A DNA stretch of 64,000 nt from Umbribacter vaginalis (GTDB lineage Bacteria; Actinomycetota; Coriobacteriia; Coriobacteriales; Eggerthellaceae). The stretch spans positions 112,288 through 176,287 of the forward strand of contig KQ959705.1 in the NCBI GenBank assembly GCA_001552935.1, written 5' to 3'. Each line of letters begins with the position of its first letter. Within the stretch, counting starts at the first letter, position 1. The translations under genes were made by a program, and so were the position numbers. Under the pieces are notes generated by a model. It was not told where the DNA came from. It worked only from the letters and a program-made list of their open reading frames with translations, and ran no database searches. Positions 1-8,649 of the stretch are shown here, piece by piece.

Positions 1-1019
1 TCACTGAAATTATGATCAATGGTACACAAGCAATTTTCTATGAAGAATCAGGTGTTTTAAAGCGCTATCCGCAGACATTTCGTACAAAAGAAGAAATTCG
101 CGCTGTTATCGATAAAATCTTAGGGCCACTTGGTAGGCGTGTTGATGAGCTTTCTCCGTTAGTTGATGCGCGTCTTCAACAGGGTTATCGCGTAAATGTT
201 GCACTTAATCCTATTGCCATGAACGGCCCCGTTGTTACTATCAGGAAGTTTCCTGAGCACGTTATAACGCTTGACGATATGTGTAGGGCTGGCAGTGCTG
301 AGTGGAGCGTTGCACGATGCTTGCAGTGGGCAATTGAAAGTAAGAAAAGCCTTGCAGTGTGCGGTTCAACAGGATCTGGTAAAACAACGCTGCTGAATGC
401 GCTTTCTTGTTGCATTCCTAAAAACGAACGGATTATTACCATTGAAGATTCGGCTGAACTGCGATTCTTTGAGCATCCACACGTGATTGGTCTTGAGGCG
501 CGTCCGCTGAACGCTGAAGGAAATGGGCTTATAACCATTCGTGATTTAGTTGCTAATGCGCTGCGCATGCGACCCGACAGAATTGTTGTAGGTGAGTGTC
601 GCGGTTCTGAGGCACTTGATATGCTGCAAGCTATGAATACAGGTCATGAGGGATCGCTTACCACGCTGCATGCCAACTCTCCTCACGATTCCATTTCTCG
701 ACTCATTATGATGGTGCGCTTTGGTATCGATTTGCCTACTGACGTTATTAAAACGAGCATTTCTACCGCTTTAAAGCTCATTGTGCAGGTAAAACGTTCA
801 GTTTCGGGCGGTCGTTATATTTCAGATATTGTTGAAGTGTTGCCTGCATGTGAACAACAAGCGTGCCCACTGCGTGAATTGTATGTGCGAAACAATATGA
901 ATGAACAGGGGAAATGGCTTGCGGTACCCTCATGGCTTACCGGTACACAACCACACCAAATAGCAAGCAAGGAGGTGGAGCAATGGTATCAGAAAACGGG
1001 TTTATCATATGCATGTTAG
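1..1019 (+). CDS. tadA: Tad/Flp pilus assembly ATPase TadA (CpaF), 5'-truncated by window
   Basis: Secretion ATPase of the TadA/CpaF family, which hydrolyses ATP at the inner membrane to drive Flp pilin polymerisation. The frame is open from base 3 (reads TEIMING), so the N-terminal part lies before the window. Numbering from the ATG at 12: Walker A GSTGSGKTT at 118-126, Walker B-like RIVVGE at about 190-195, and the His box GHEGSLTTLHAN at 211-222; all are intact. The TEIM(I/V)NG stretch matches the region ahead of the catalytic domain in CpaF proteins. Its last 37 bases overlap tadB, which points to translational coupling. Only the length and start are unknown. Confidence 0.93.
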   Translation, partial: TEIMINGTQAIFYEESGVLKRYPQTFRTKEEIRAVIDKILGPLGRRVDELSPLVDARLQQGYRVNVALNPIAMNGPVVTIRKFPEHVITLDDMCRAGSAEWSVARCLQWAIESKKSLAVCGSTGSGKTTLLNALSCCIPKNERIITIEDSAELRFFEHPHVIGLEARPLNAEGNGLITIRDLVANALRMRPDRIVVGECRGSEALDMLQAMNTGHEGSLTTLHANSPHDSISRLIMMVRFGIDLPTDVIKTSISTALKLIVQVKRSVSGGRYISDIVEVLPACEQQACPLRELYVRNNMNEQGKWLAVPSWLTGTQPHQIASKEVEQWYQKTGLSYAC

Positions 1020-2044
1020 AAGCTATAAGTATCAGTTCGATAAGTATTGCGGCATTTATACTTGCTCGATCTGCGCTATTATTCCTAAAAAAACGTGCGA
1101 GTGCTCAGTGTTATGTGTCGTCGCATACACGCATACTATCGAATAGTGGCAACCAAGCATCAACAACGCATCAGGATGGTAATCCACTGCCACGTTCTGC
1201 CATAGTACAGCTTATAGAAATGTGTGCGCCATTGCGCCTTGTTCCTTTTTCGTATGTAGCATCTAAGCTGATCAAGCGTGCATCATGTGGTGACGTGTGC
1301 CGGTTTGTATATCGCATGCACCCATCGCTTCATTGCTTTACGAGTGCAGAAACTATGCTTACATGGCTGTGTGTCGCAGCGTTTGTAGTAGGTGTGATAA
1401 CACTTGTTACAAGCGGTCAATGGTTAAGCAGTCTCATTAGTATATGTGCTGTTAGCTTATGCAGTTATTTCATTTTGAAACATACCTACGATAGTGATCT
1501 AAGGCGTCAACGCGAAGCTATTCCCCAAGTGCTCGAACTGATGTCGGATAGCTTTTCTTGTGGCTTTACTTTGTTGCAAACGTTTGAGAGTGTGTGTGCA
1601 AGCGATAACTGCCTGGTAAAAGATGTGTTTAAGCGCGCACTTAATGTGTTGCGTTTAAGCGGTGATACGTCGCGTGCGCTTGACGTGCTGAAAAGTTCAC
1701 GCTTGGGAAACCATATGTCATTTGTTGCTGTTGCGCTTCAAATTCAACATATGTGCGGTGGTTCATCACATGGTATTGTTCAGGCAGCAATGAAAAGCGC
1801 TCAAAACGAGTTGGAACTATCGCGCAAACTGAGTACGCAAACAGCGCAAGCGCATTTATCGGCGCGCATCGTATGTGCGTTACCGTTGGTATTGCTTACA
1901 TTGTTTACTGTCATCTCACCAGGATTTCTTGATGCATATTTTAAAAGCATGTCAGGTATTTTGATTTTTTGTACTGCACTTGGCATGCAAGCACTCGGAA
2001 TGTTTTTAGTGCATCGCATTCTACAAATTCCCGAGTTGCGCTAG
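983..2044 (+). CDS. tadB: Tad pilus platform protein TadB (T2SS F family)
   Basis: Integral membrane platform protein of the Flp pilus machine, expected to sit with TadC under the TadA ATPase. The product is 353 aa. I chose ATG 983 because GGAGGT at 971-976 lies 6 bases upstream; an in-frame ATG at 914 lacks this and lies deep inside tadA. One hydrophobic segment lies near the N-terminus, a pair in the middle (about residues 120-165) and a pair at the C-terminus, flanking a T2SSF cytoplasmic domain (PQVLELMSDSFSCGFTL and following). Gene order ATPase-TadB-TadC is the classical tad order. Confidence 0.88.
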   Translation: MVSENGFIICMLEAISISSISIAAFILARSALLFLKKRASAQCYVSSHTRILSNSGNQASTTHQDGNPLPRSAIVQLIEMCAPLRLVPFSYVASKLIKRASCGDVCRFVYRMHPSLHCFTSAETMLTWLCVAAFVVGVITLVTSGQWLSSLISICAVSLCSYFILKHTYDSDLRRQREAIPQVLELMSDSFSCGFTLLQTFESVCASDNCLVKDVFKRALNVLRLSGDTSRALDVLKSSRLGNHMSFVAVALQIQHMCGGSSHGIVQAAMKSAQNELELSRKLSTQTAQAHLSARIVCALPLVLLTLFTVISPGFLDAYFKSMSGILIFCTALGMQALGMFLVHRILQIPELR

Positions 2045-2058
2045 GAGTGTGGCACGTA

Positions 2059-3180
2059 ATGGTTTCATTCTTAGAACAATATAGTAGCTTTGGTGAGCAA
2101 GATTCATTACTTGAGATAAGTATGTTGCTTTTAGCAGTATGTGCTGCAATGTGTTGTGCATTTTTCTTAAGCTTGTATGTAATGGCATACAAAAACGATA
2201 TTCATAGCAGCGGTTCTTCTAACGTGTTGCGTAAGCGTTTACGTAAGCAGCGTTCTCAGTGTAGTACGCAACAAGCGCGCGTGTATAACCAGAGTAATAC
2301 GATGAACCAAACACGTAATGCATCACCATGTAATGAGAATGGCTCATTAAACAAAACATCTGATGCTTCACAACAACGTGATGCGCATATATTGTATCGA
2401 GCATATCTTCCCACGGTGCTTATGTATGTGCAAAAACGAGCAGATACCTATCAAGACAGCGTATGTGTACACTTCGTGCAGTGTTTTATGCCTGCACTGT
2501 TTAATGCACATCGCAATCAAACGTTACATAAGCAGCTTAATCAAACATACATGCGTGGCAAACACGTTGTTTCTGCGTATTGGGAAACGTATGTGCGCTG
2601 CGGAATAGCAAGTGCATTAGTTGGGTTGTGTGTGGGGCTTATCGATTCGCCTTTGAGTGCAGTTGTTGGTGCTTGTAGTGGTGTTGTTCTTCACGTGTTG
2701 TTGTGGAAAAACGCGCTTAAAAAAGCGCAGCATCAAAAAGCGCAGCACGCTGAAAAGCACTTATCTGAAATGCTTGAGGTTTTATCGTTGGGATTGAAAA
2801 GCGGACTTACGTTTGATGTGAGTTTTAAGTTGTATGCAAGTAATTTTAGTGTTCCGTTCGCTCGTGATTGTTTACGTGCATATGAAAGCTGGGCGTATGG
2901 CATGCAAAGTCGGTCTCAAGCACTTCAAGCGCTGAGTGCTGCGTATTGTTCGCAAGAATTACAGCGCGTTATTGCAAGTATTATTCGTTCGCTTCATTTA
3001 GGGAATGCGTTGGCTGCTACGTTGCATTACGAGTCAAGTGTTTGTCGGGAAAAACGTTGTTTGCAACTTGAGAAAGTAGTGTTGAAAGCGCCTATAAAAA
3101 TGATGATTCCAACAGGTGCGTTAATATTACCAGCCATGCTTATTTTGATTATGGCACCAATGTTTTTGAGTATGACATAA
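2059..3180 (+). CDS. tadC: Tad pilus platform protein TadC (T2SS F family)
   Basis: Second platform protein, 373 aa, paired with TadB. ATG 2059 follows AGGAG at 2043-2047, 14 bases after the tadB stop; upstream in-frame ATGs lie inside tadB. Residues about 15-38 form an N-terminal membrane segment, then a polar, Gln/Asn-rich, poorly conserved stretch (about 45-110), a central membrane pair (about 170-215), the T2SSF domain (HLSEMLEVLSLGLKSGLTFD motif region), and a C-terminal hydrophobic hairpin ending in MIPTGALILPAMLILIMAP. The long polar stretch between the first membrane segment and the platform domain is unusual and probably species-specific. Confidence 0.86.
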   Translation: MVSFLEQYSSFGEQDSLLEISMLLLAVCAAMCCAFFLSLYVMAYKNDIHSSGSSNVLRKRLRKQRSQCSTQQARVYNQSNTMNQTRNASPCNENGSLNKTSDASQQRDAHILYRAYLPTVLMYVQKRADTYQDSVCVHFVQCFMPALFNAHRNQTLHKQLNQTYMRGKHVVSAYWETYVRCGIASALVGLCVGLIDSPLSAVVGACSGVVLHVLLWKNALKKAQHQKAQHAEKHLSEMLEVLSLGLKSGLTFDVSFKLYASNFSVPFARDCLRAYESWAYGMQSRSQALQALSAAYCSQELQRVIASIIRSLHLGNALAATLHYESSVCREKRCLQLEKVVLKAPIKMMIPTGALILPAMLILIMAPMFLSMT

Positions 3181-3283
3181 ACGCTACGTTCTATAAGGAC
3201 TATGACGGGTAACACTTGGAGCAATGGGTAGGCGTTTGTCAGGATGTTATGAACGAGGCGAATGTTAAGCGCGCGTGCGGGTG

Positions 3284-3318
3284 GTTTGTATAACAGCTTG
3301 TATAAAGCTTGTATGCAA
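3284..3318 (+). repeat. three short direct repeats upstream of flp
   Basis: Three adjoining units of 12, 11 and 12 bases share the core TTGTAT (for example GCTTGTATAAA). They lie 34 bases before the Flp pilin start codon, in the only real intergenic gap of the pilus locus (3181-3351), so they may overlap its promoter. I cannot assign a promoter with confidence. Confidence 0.5.
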
Positions 3319-3351
3319 TAGAACTAGTACTACTGATGAAAGGAGATACGT

Positions 3352-3651
3352 ATGTTAAAGCGTTGTTTATGGAATACAGAGGGTAAGGAAAGGCGCGTTG
3401 AACGGCCTACACGGAGTATTTCACAACAGAGTAGATGTATACAAAGGTATGCCGCTATAAATGAGTATATATGCAGGTGGTATGCGCGTTTAAGCACGCA
3501 AGCACAGCCACGTTTGCGCGGACAAGGCACTACTGAGTACGCCATCATTGTGGGCGTTATCGTTGTTATTGCCATTGTTGCGATTGTCGGATTTAAACCA
3601 AAAATTCAAGCGCTGTGGGATGCCATTTCTAATGGATTAGGATCGCTGTAA
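3352..3651 (+). CDS. flp: Flp-type major pilin with long leader
   Basis: Likely structural subunit of the Tad pilus, 99 aa. AAAGGAGA at 3339-3346 sits 5 bases before ATG 3352. The prepilin peptidase site has the class form G|xxxxEY: G57 followed by QGTTEY, then a roughly 20-residue hydrophobic helix (AIIVGVIVVIAIVAIVGF) and a short tail, giving a mature pilin of about 42 aa. What is odd is the 57-residue, Arg-rich leader; Flp leaders are usually short. Later in-frame starts are not obvious. The stop codon overlaps the next gene (TAATG), so the two are probably co-translated. Confidence 0.85.
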   Translation: MLKRCLWNTEGKERRVERPTRSISQQSRCIQRYAAINEYICRWYARLSTQAQPRLRGQGTTEYAIIVGVIVVIAIVAIVGFKPKIQALWDAISNGLGSL

Positions 3652-3863
3652 TGGTGCATTTCAATGCTGGTCGTAGAAGTTGTTATGGGCAAGCGACACT
3701 TGAGTATGCGCTCGTCACAAGCGCCTTATTAGCAGTGTTGATTGCATTTGGCGTGATGTTTCATGCATGTAACGAGGGTGTATTGGTGCATTATGCGCTT
3801 GAACATGCATCACATCGAATGCATGTAGAAGATGATGGCACGATAAGCGTGTTGTGTTATTAG
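3651..3863 (+). CDS. small Flp/TadE-like minor pilin
   Basis: A 70-residue protein starting in a TAATG overlap with the pilin gene. It carries a short basic leader, the processing motif G13|QATLEY, and a hydrophobic helix (ALVTSALLAVLIAFGVMF), followed by about 30 polar residues. This is the layout of a pseudopilin handled by the same prepilin peptidase as Flp. It could be a minor pilin, a second Flp, or a small TadE relative; the sequence does not decide which. Confidence 0.75.
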   Translation: MVHFNAGRRSCYGQATLEYALVTSALLAVLIAFGVMFHACNEGVLVHYALEHASHRMHVEDDGTISVLCY

Positions 3864-3882
3864 CAAGGAAAGGAACAGTTCA

Positions 3883-4413
3883 ATGCAGTATGCACGGGTA
3901 CAATGTGCTTCTTTATCAATCTGCGATCACCGCTGTTTACGCGTTTGTGGTCAAAGCTGCGTTGAAGCTGCTTTTCTTCTTCCAGTGCTGTTAGTTTTTC
4001 TTTTATTGTTATTGCAACCTGCGCTTATGTTGTACCATGCGCTTATTTTGGAAAATACATGTCAAGAAGCGTGTCGTGTGCTAGCAACGTGTTCAAATGA
4101 TCAAGATATGCGAGCGCTTGACGGTTTCATCACTCATCGACTTCAAGCGCTCCCGGCGTGTTTTGCTTCCAGCGACGATGCTGATGCGCAGCCTGATTGG
4201 AGCGTTACTACGCAAGGCAATGCTGCATCGCGTGAAGTGGGCGTAACGATTGAGGGATACGTGCGTGCGCTTCCCTTAGTCGGCGGTTTGTTTGGTGGTA
4301 GGTTTGGCGCAAGCAGCATTCCCATTAAAATTTCGCGTACGCTGGTTGCGCATGCGTACTGGGAAACAAAACAAGGCATTGATGCCTCGAATAGTGTGGG
4401 AGCGTGGTACTGA
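3883..4413 (+). CDS. tadE: TadE-like minor pilin
   Basis: TadE family pseudopilin of 176 aa, expected to be cut by the prepilin peptidase and to act in pilus assembly or as a minor pilus component. Motif G23|QSCVEA leads into a hydrophobic helix rich in Leu (about residues 29-52), then a polar domain of about 120 aa. AAGGAAAGGAA lies at 3866-3876 before ATG 3883. The TGA stop overlaps the ATG of the next gene (TGATG), indicating coupled translation. Confidence 0.8.
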   Translation: MQYARVQCASLSICDHRCLRVCGQSCVEAAFLLPVLLVFLLLLLQPALMLYHALILENTCQEACRVLATCSNDQDMRALDGFITHRLQALPACFASSDDADAQPDWSVTTQGNAASREVGVTIEGYVRALPLVGGLFGGRFGASSIPIKISRTLVAHAYWETKQGIDASNSVGAWY

Positions 4414-6566
4414 TGGGCGTTATGAACATGGTATGGAAGCGTCGTTTTGCATCACGCCAGCAGCATCAGCGTCGACAGATCTCTTATATACGGCATCTTC
4501 ACAAGCGCGATGGCGGTTTTACGACCTTTGGTTGTGCACTTGCTATCCTTATAAGTGTGACACTTATTTTTTCTCAGCTTGAAATTTATCACGTAAATAC
4601 AGCATGTGCAGCTACGCAAGAAGTTGCTGATATTGCTGCCTTAGGCGCAGCTCATGAAGTTGCACGCTTTGTAAAAGTGGCTCGCTTATGCGATTCGGTT
4701 GTCTTAACACTTTCGGTATGTGGTGCGACGTGTGCTGCTGTGGGGCTTATTTGTTTGTGTATTCCGCCCGTTTGCGCTGTGGGTACCACCTTGCTTAACG
4801 CAGCTCATAAATGTATTAGTATAAGCGATTCGTTTTCTAAAAAAGCATGTAAGGCGCTCGATTCGTATCAAGATGCACTGCCTTTTTTGTGTACGCTTAA
4901 GGTGTTACAAACGTCATATGCGAATAAGGGTGGCGTATACCACAATGCGTATGCTGGCATTGCGTTTTTACTGCCATCCGATGGAAAAACACTTTCTCAT
5001 GAAGCGTCCTCATCAGGCATTGCACATGTAGACAAGCTCGAGGAGTATAAAAAGCCGCTTAAGGAAATGGGCGAAGCGATGGTTAAGAAGCAGCGCGCCT
5101 GTAAAGAGGCAAAATTACGCGCATTTCAGGCTGATTGTGGGAGCAGTGAGCAGGCATCAAGCATGTACGAACGTGCACAAGCATTAGGAGATGTTCCTGC
5201 GTATAGAAATCCGCACTATCATAGCGTTGATGCTTGGAATTTCGCGTGTGCATTGCAGCGTGCACAGGCATATTACGAAACACGCGAGCGCACGGAATAC
5301 TCACATTCAAGTAATCCAGATGTGCAAGCTCAATCTTATGCTCGTCTGTGCTTTTATCGCTACATGGTTAACCAGCTTCAACAGTCATATATCAATGAAA
5401 CAGATGATAGTTTTAGTGCATCCCTTCCTTTTATACCTCGTAATACACATCAAATGCGTTCAACATCGCTCTATACTGATGCGTTGTTTCCTGTGTTTAA
5501 AGATGAAGATGGCCATGATGTATTTTGTGCCTATCCCGGGGCGCCTGGATCACATGAGGCGTATCGTTATGGATCGCTTGAAGAATTTCAGCGGATGCAT
5601 GCTTCAAGTTCACCTGCAGGGGTGTTACGTGTATCTGACATGGGAAAAGTAGCAGCTGCATCAAGTGCGATCAATAATGGCTTTGAATTCTATTTTACGC
5701 AATTTATCAATGCAACGCGTGATTATGAAAAGCATGCGCACGATCTTAAACCTCTGGAGCGAAAAACAAAACACAAGCTAGATGGTGCATTGAGTGAAGT
5801 AGTAAAGCTTATTAAAAGCATAAAAGGCCGAAGAATTTTCCCCTATCCACCAGGGCGTGATGGAGTGTGTTGTGCGCTCATCAACACGTCACGTGTGTCG
5901 TTGCATACGCTCTTTGCTAGTCCTTTTATCAAAAAAGACACCGTTATTAGGCAACGCTTTGCGCTTTCAGCCGCTACGTTAGTACGTGATGAAGATGCAA
6001 CTCCGTCGTTTTCATCAGCTGTGCAAAGTTTTTCAAACAGAGCATCAAGTTTATTTGCAGGCGTTCCATTGGTGTTGAATTGCTGGTTAAGCCTGGTGAA
6101 TTTATATGGAACTGGACAAGATATGCTTATTTCAGGAGTTGAGCACATGTTTGATGGTGTTCCATTGCTGAATACGTCAGGGATTGGGCGCTGGGCATCG
6201 CAGCATTTTAAGAGCCTTATCTGTGATTTAGGTTTTGACAAAATAGATATGGCCCCCTTACGAGCCGTGAGTGTGAATTCGCGCATGGTGCTGCAAAGTG
6301 CCACTAATGGAGTACCGCTGGTGTTGCGTCGCATAAAAGAAGCAATGTTTATTAATGAACATGACAAAATACGCATTTTGCGCGATATGTTTGAATCGAG
6401 TTCTGGTTCATATGCTGGTCATACGCCAGATGATACGCATGATAGCGGACGCATCGCTCCTTCGCCTGACGGCGGATCTTTCGATGCGGTGCGCGAACAT
6501 CTAAAAGACGTTATCCCTGATAGCGACATACTTATAGCGTTGTTGTCGGAAGGCTTAAAAGGGTGA
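4413..6566 (+). CDS. tadG: TadG-like pilus assembly protein
   Basis: Large (717 aa) protein with one N-terminal membrane segment (FGCALAILISVTLIFSQL, about residues 39-56) followed by the conserved TadG-type stretch in which ATQEVADIAALGAAHEVA is visible; the rest is a long extracytoplasmic region without a domain I recognise. TadG/TadE/F proteins are needed for Flp pilus biogenesis. I chose ATG 4413 for the TGATG overlap with tadE; a GTG at 4404 is in frame. A class G|xxxxE motif is not intact here (GGFTTF), as is common in TadG-like members. Confidence 0.72.
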   Translation: MGVMNMVWKRRFASRQQHQRRQISYIRHLHKRDGGFTTFGCALAILISVTLIFSQLEIYHVNTACAATQEVADIAALGAAHEVARFVKVARLCDSVVLTLSVCGATCAAVGLICLCIPPVCAVGTTLLNAAHKCISISDSFSKKACKALDSYQDALPFLCTLKVLQTSYANKGGVYHNAYAGIAFLLPSDGKTLSHEASSSGIAHVDKLEEYKKPLKEMGEAMVKKQRACKEAKLRAFQADCGSSEQASSMYERAQALGDVPAYRNPHYHSVDAWNFACALQRAQAYYETRERTEYSHSSNPDVQAQSYARLCFYRYMVNQLQQSYINETDDSFSASLPFIPRNTHQMRSTSLYTDALFPVFKDEDGHDVFCAYPGAPGSHEAYRYGSLEEFQRMHASSSPAGVLRVSDMGKVAAASSAINNGFEFYFTQFINATRDYEKHAHDLKPLERKTKHKLDGALSEVVKLIKSIKGRRIFPYPPGRDGVCCALINTSRVSLHTLFASPFIKKDTVIRQRFALSAATLVRDEDATPSFSSAVQSFSNRASSLFAGVPLVLNCWLSLVNLYGTGQDMLISGVEHMFDGVPLLNTSGIGRWASQHFKSLICDLGFDKIDMAPLRAVSVNSRMVLQSATNGVPLVLRRIKEAMFINEHDKIRILRDMFESSSGSYAGHTPDDTHDSGRIAPSPDGGSFDAVREHLKDVIPDSDILIALLSEGLKG

Positions 6567-6572
6567 TGTGCG

Positions 6573-7217
6573 ATGGTAGAACAACGTTTGCACAGAGCAT
6601 TTTTCTCGTGCTTGTTGGTGGCGGGTGGGCTGGAAACAGCGCTTGCGGCAACGGTGCGCGTGGCGGCGGAGTGGTGGGAAAACAAGCGTGGACGTGGACG
6701 TTCAAGCACGAGCGAATGTGGGCATTCCCGACCGCGAAGGCACACATGTGAATACATCATGCACACATCAAGGTACGCCTGTGGGTACGTCGCCTGCACA
6801 CAAAGACGCGCATGCGGACAAATGACTATCGAGTGCGCTGTTTGTTTTCCAGTTCTTCTTGCGCTTGCACTGGTGAGCTATAACGCAATGAGTTTCATAT
6901 GTGCGTGTAGCGAATTTGATCGGCAATTTTGTGAAGAAGTGCGCATTCACGCAACCTCGCTTGACGCGTACAGCACTGTTACAAGCGTGTGCGATGACAT
7001 TAACGAAGCTATGAACACGCATTACGTGCTGCCTGAAAACCGTATTATAACAGCACGTGAACAGGGGCTTGGCATAGTACGGTTTACCGGGGAGATGATT
7101 TTCGAGCCAACGCTTTTCGGTAATCGCGTGTTGCAAGGTATGGGCTTAACGAAACTTACATCGTTGCGCCACAAAACTTCATTGGCGTGTTCGTGTATGC
7201 ATCTTGACGCATGGTAG
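6573..7217 (+). CDS. TadE/TadF-like pseudopilin with very long leader
   Basis: A 214-residue protein. Residues 80-110 show a pseudopilin processing site and helix (G82|QMTIE, then a hydrophobic run CAVCFPVLLALALVSYNAM), followed by a polar domain of about 100 aa. The 82-residue segment before the cleavage site is Arg/Ser/Thr-rich and unlike a normal leader. The start at 6573 follows AAAAGGG at 6555-6561; an internal ATG at 6759 would give a leader of only 20 residues and is a serious alternative. It lies 6 bases after tadG in a run of tightly spaced genes. Confidence 0.68.
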   Translation: MVEQRLHRAFFSCLLVAGGLETALAATVRVAAEWWENKRGRGRSSTSECGHSRPRRHTCEYIMHTSRYACGYVACTQRRACGQMTIECAVCFPVLLALALVSYNAMSFICACSEFDRQFCEEVRIHATSLDAYSTVTSVCDDINEAMNTHYVLPENRIITAREQGLGIVRFTGEMIFEPTLFGNRVLQGMGLTKLTSLRHKTSLACSCMHLDAW

Positions 7218-7229
7218 CTTAGGTATAAG

Positions 7230-8153
7230 GTGGCAGAAGTGATGGTGAAACCATATAAATATGTAATGCTACGGGTGAAACGTGCGCTTAAGGTGTTGCG
7301 TGCTTCACAAAAATTGAATGCTTTGTGCTTGCGTTACGCTTTACGTGCTCGTCACGAGCTTACGGCGCGTCATATTGAACCAGAGCAGATGACTTCCTAT
7401 TCGCATGTCACTTCATGCACGCTGACTGATCGTTCTCGTCATACGTGCAATATAGTGTGGATAGCTGTGTGCGCGTTCGCAGTGACTTTGCTTATAGTTT
7501 ATGCGTACGGAAATGGATTGTTCCAGAGTAATAAGCAAAAGTTAGAAACACATTCATCGAATGCGCTTGCGTTTATTTCTGGTAGTGCACAAGCAACAAT
7601 GCAGGCATATCAAGCGTATGTTTCTAGTAAAGATGCGTGTGAACAGGCTGTTTATAATGCGATTACACTGCCGCCTAGTGCTTATGGATATTTATATCAC
7701 AATCAGGTTGTTTCTTTCTGTATGCCCTGCTCTATTACACACGCAATGCAACAGGTGCGTGCTTGTGTTGCGGATGCACATGGAGAAATAAGCGAGTTTG
7801 CACTTGACAGCGCTTCGCCGAATGTGTTGCTTGTACGTGTTCCTTTTCCGCAGGAAAAAGCACAGTCATTAAGCAATCCGCAGCACCAATTGCATACATT
7901 GTTGCACGATGAGTACCCAGGCAAATCACAGGAACAATTGGGCTTGTCACAATATGGTTGTTCATATCCATCATCCTCAAAAGGAATGCATCATTCAAGT
8001 GGCTTATACGCACATAGTACGTGCGATACAAGCGGCATTCATGCAGATAGATGCACTGGTATGCATCTCATTCTTATAGTGTCATTTACACCATGCGGTG
8101 ATCACTCGGTTGTAGTAATGCAAATTCGTACGTCAGGAGGAAACTATGGCTAA
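7230..8153 (+). CDS. unknown single-pass membrane protein in the tad locus
   Basis: I do not recognise this 307-residue protein. It has a basic N-terminal cytoplasmic part of about 70 residues, one membrane segment (IVWIAVCAFAVTLLIVYAY, about 75-93) and an outside domain of about 210 residues containing several Cys, His and Ser. There is no G|xxxxE site, so it is not an evident pseudopilin. GTG 7230 follows AGGTATAAG; ATG 7242 is an alternative. Position between pseudopilin and peptidase genes, with an 8-base overlap into the next gene, suggests a role in the same pilus, but that rests only on context. Confidence 0.6.
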   Translation: MAEVMVKPYKYVMLRVKRALKVLRASQKLNALCLRYALRARHELTARHIEPEQMTSYSHVTSCTLTDRSRHTCNIVWIAVCAFAVTLLIVYAYGNGLFQSNKQKLETHSSNALAFISGSAQATMQAYQAYVSSKDACEQAVYNAITLPPSAYGYLYHNQVVSFCMPCSITHAMQQVRACVADAHGEISEFALDSASPNVLLVRVPFPQEKAQSLSNPQHQLHTLLHDEYPGKSQEQLGLSQYGCSYPSSSKGMHHSSGLYAHSTCDTSGIHADRCTGMHLILIVSFTPCGDHSVVVMQIRTSGGNYG

Positions 8154-8649
8154 CACAGCATGGTTAGATACGCATTCAAGTTGGTCGTTACTTACAGGAT
8201 CGTTTGGGAAAACATATAAGCGTGTTTGTGAATTGCAAGCTCAGCAACGAAGTATGTTATTACGGTACGGTACTGTTCACGAAACGAAACCGCTCATTAT
8301 TGCATCGTCATTTAGAAGTCGTTTGCGAGGTTTGTTAGCTACTCAGCCGCATGGCAGCATCTTAATGCTTTGTCCGTGTAAATCGGTACATACGCTTGGT
8401 ATGAAACATGCAATCGACATTGCTTTTGTGTCTGACACAGGCAAAGTAATAAAAAGCAGGAGAGGAGTATTACCAGGAAAACCATCACTTTCAGCGAGAC
8501 ACAGTGCGTATGTACTAGAACAGTTTTTCGATCCCACATCGTGGTGGTTTAACGAAGACGATTATGTAATAGTGCGCACTTTTCATGCAGAAAGAGTAAG
8601 CGCACAGTTTGCCTGCGCTTCGATGAAAGAAAGGAAGATATATGACTAA
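8146..8649 (+). CDS. DUF192 family protein
   Basis: 167 aa, with the DUF192 core visible: LRGLL, then ILMLCPCKSVHTLGMKH and DIAFVSDTGKVI (about residues 55-105). DUF192 proteins are small beta-rich proteins of uncertain function, often near pilus or secretion genes. AGGAGGAAACT directly precedes ATG 8146, and the gene overlaps its neighbours on both sides by 8 bases, so it is surely part of the operon. Unlike many relatives it shows no signal peptide, implying a cytoplasmic location. Confidence 0.78.
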   Translation: MANTAWLDTHSSWSLLTGSFGKTYKRVCELQAQQRSMLLRYGTVHETKPLIIASSFRSRLRGLLATQPHGSILMLCPCKSVHTLGMKHAIDIAFVSDTGKVIKSRRGVLPGKPSLSARHSAYVLEQFFDPTSWWFNEDDYVIVRTFHAERVSAQFACASMKERKIYD

